A DNA stretch of 6,506 nt. It comes from an uncultured bacterium. GTDB taxonomy: Bacteria; Bacteroidota; Bacteroidia; Bacteroidales; Bacteroidaceae. The stretch covers positions 1-6,506 of the forward strand of contig CAJMQV010000112.1 in NCBI GenBank assembly GCA_905215575.1, in the 5' to 3' direction. This document shows positions 5,812 to 6,506 of the stretch, piece by piece. Below the pieces are notes generated by a model. That model worked only from the letters and a program-made list of their open reading frames with translations, was not told the origin of the DNA and ran no database searches. The stretch's first letter is position 1, and every line of letters begins with the position of its first letter. The position numbers and the translations under genes were made by a program.

Positions 5812-6024
5812 ATGTTGAAGACTTTATTATTTACTTTGATAATTGTTGCGGTCTGCATGGCTTTGCTGGCAATTAAAATCCTGTTTAAGAAGAACGGACG
5901 ATTCCCGAATACCCATATCGGGCACAGCGCCGCCATGCGCAAACGCGGTATCAACTGCGTGCAGAGCATGGACCGTATGGAAAGAAAAGAGAACCCGCAC
6001 CGTATAGCGGAGCACAAATCATGA
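5812..6024 (+). CDS. Small single-pass membrane protein of unknown function
   Basis: A 70-residue protein. Residues 4-25 form one uncleaved hydrophobic helix, followed by KK and a basic C-terminal tail of about 45 residues. The positive-inside rule therefore puts the tail in the cytoplasm. The tail contains GRFPNTHIGHSAAMRKRGIN (29-48) followed by Cys49 and VQSMDR. The spaced His35, His38 and Cys49 and the FPNTHIG turn look like a conserved core, and from memory similar short proteins are widespread in Bacteroidota without a known role; I cannot verify that here. There is no lipobox or signal cleavage site. The gene has a well-formed promoter 20 nt upstream and is followed after 25 bp by the OmpH-like gene, so the two are probably co-transcribed. 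Real gene: likely. Function: unknown. Metal or redox binding by His/Cys is a guess only. Confidence 0.8.
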   Translation: MLKTLLFTLIIVAVCMALLAIKILFKKNGRFPNTHIGHSAAMRKRGINCVQSMDRMERKENPHRIAEHKS

Positions 6025-6049
6025 TTATACACTCAAATCCGAAAAAATA

Positions 6050-6506
6050 ATGAGAAAGAAACAGTTTATCTATGCCGGAGTTTTGGGCGGACTGATGGCT
6101 TTGTCGCTGAACAGCTGCAACCAGAAACCGCAACAGGAAGGTGAAAAGAAAACAGCCGAAGCAGCTGAAGGCGCACAGAAAATCGGTTATGTGGAAATCG
6201 ACACTCTGATGTCACAATATAACTTCTGCAAGGACTACACCTTGCTGATGAACAAGAAAGGCGAGAACATCCGCAACACGCTTGCCAGCAAGGAGCGCTC
6301 TCTGCACAACCAGGCTGCTGAACTGCAGAAGAAGTATGAGTCAAACGCCTTCACAACCCGCGACCAGCTGGAGCGTGCACAGATGTCACTGGCCAAGCAG
6401 CAGCAGGATCTGCAGGCTCTGAACGACCAGTTGATGACTGAGTTTGCCAACGAGCAGAACAAATACAACAACCAGCTGAGAGATTCCATCCAGGCTTTCC
6501 TGAAGG
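6050..6506 (+). CDS. OmpH/Skp-family lipoprotein, 3' end beyond the window
   Basis: Open frame from the ATG at 6050 to the window edge, 152 codons visible with no stop. A type II signal peptide (MRKKQFIYAG, hydrophobic core, lipobox LNSC with Cys23) is followed by a Glu/Lys/Ala-rich linker. Then comes the OmpH-type strand KIGYVEIDTLMSQY (44-57), equivalent to the opening strand of Skp-like proteins. From about residue 64 a long, Gln/Leu/Lys/Glu-rich region (LASKERSLHNQ, LAKQQQDLQAL) should form the coiled-coil tentacle of the jellyfish-shaped chaperone. Known family members bind unfolded outer-membrane proteins in the periplasm; Bacteroidota often carry such lipid-anchored versions. Family length suggests some tens of residues are missing. 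Codons are strongly biased to CTG, AAG, AAC and CAG, as in well-expressed genes. It lies 25 bp after the small membrane protein gene with no separate promoter evident. The precise client role is inferred. Confidence 0.88.
   Translation, partial: MRKKQFIYAGVLGGLMALSLNSCNQKPQQEGEKKTAEAAEGAQKIGYVEIDTLMSQYNFCKDYTLLMNKKGENIRNTLASKERSLHNQAAELQKKYESNAFTTRDQLERAQMSLAKQQQDLQALNDQLMTEFANEQNKYNNQLRDSIQAFLK

Noticed and set aside
5827..6032. Minus-strand open frames (62 and 84 codons) opposite the small membrane protein
   Set aside because: The plus-strand frame has a promoter, a membrane helix and operon position; the opposite frames have none of these.
6066..6489. Minus-strand open frames (84 and 92 codons) near the window end
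   Set aside because: Shadows of the OmpH-like lipoprotein; Cys- and Ser-rich composition reflects complementary CAG, GAA and AAG-type codons.

Overview
The window reads as ordinary chromosomal DNA of a gut Bacteroidota, most likely Bacteroides or Phocaeicola; species cannot be fixed from the sequence. Three things point there. Several intergenic gaps carry the Bacteroides-type -7 promoter box TAnnTTTG (TATCTTTG twice, TACCTTTG once) and no classical -35/-10 pair. Most start codons lack a Shine-Dalgarno sequence. The protein set is also typical: a lipoprotein with acidic residues after the lipobox Cys, a lipoprotein form of OmpH/Skp, and a 486-residue M20C dipeptidase. I see no tRNA, rRNA, CRISPR, insertion sequence or phage gene.

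Layout: positions 1-161 hold no convincing gene, only a nested set of inverted repeats that probably ends nadC transcription. nadC (162-1010, minus) makes quinolinate phosphoribosyltransferase. A compact divergent promoter region separates it from rlmH (1146-1619, plus), the 23S rRNA pseudouridine methyltransferase. rlmH converges on, and overlaps by 62 bp, an exported endonuclease/exonuclease/phosphatase-fold enzyme (1558-2616, minus). That gene lies 3 bp downstream of a right-handed beta-helix lipoprotein gene (2620-4101, minus), so the two look like one coupled two-gene operon acting in the cell envelope. A strong intrinsic terminator (4127-4174) separates them from pepD (4201-5661, minus). 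A second divergent region follows (5662-5811). It drives a 70-residue single-pass membrane protein (5812-6024, plus) and then an OmpH-like lipoprotein (6050 onward, plus), which runs off the window.

Functionally the genes are mostly unrelated housekeeping units (NAD synthesis, ribosome modification, dipeptide hydrolysis) plus two envelope modules: beta-helix lipoprotein with exported EEP enzyme, and small membrane protein with OmpH lipoprotein. I found no clear new multi-gene system. The points most worth a second look are the uncharacterised lipoprotein/EEP operon, the conserved-looking small membrane protein upstream of OmpH, the probable leaderless rlmH mRNA, the antisense overlap of rlmH with the EEP gene, and a possible 8-codon leader ORF just before pepD.
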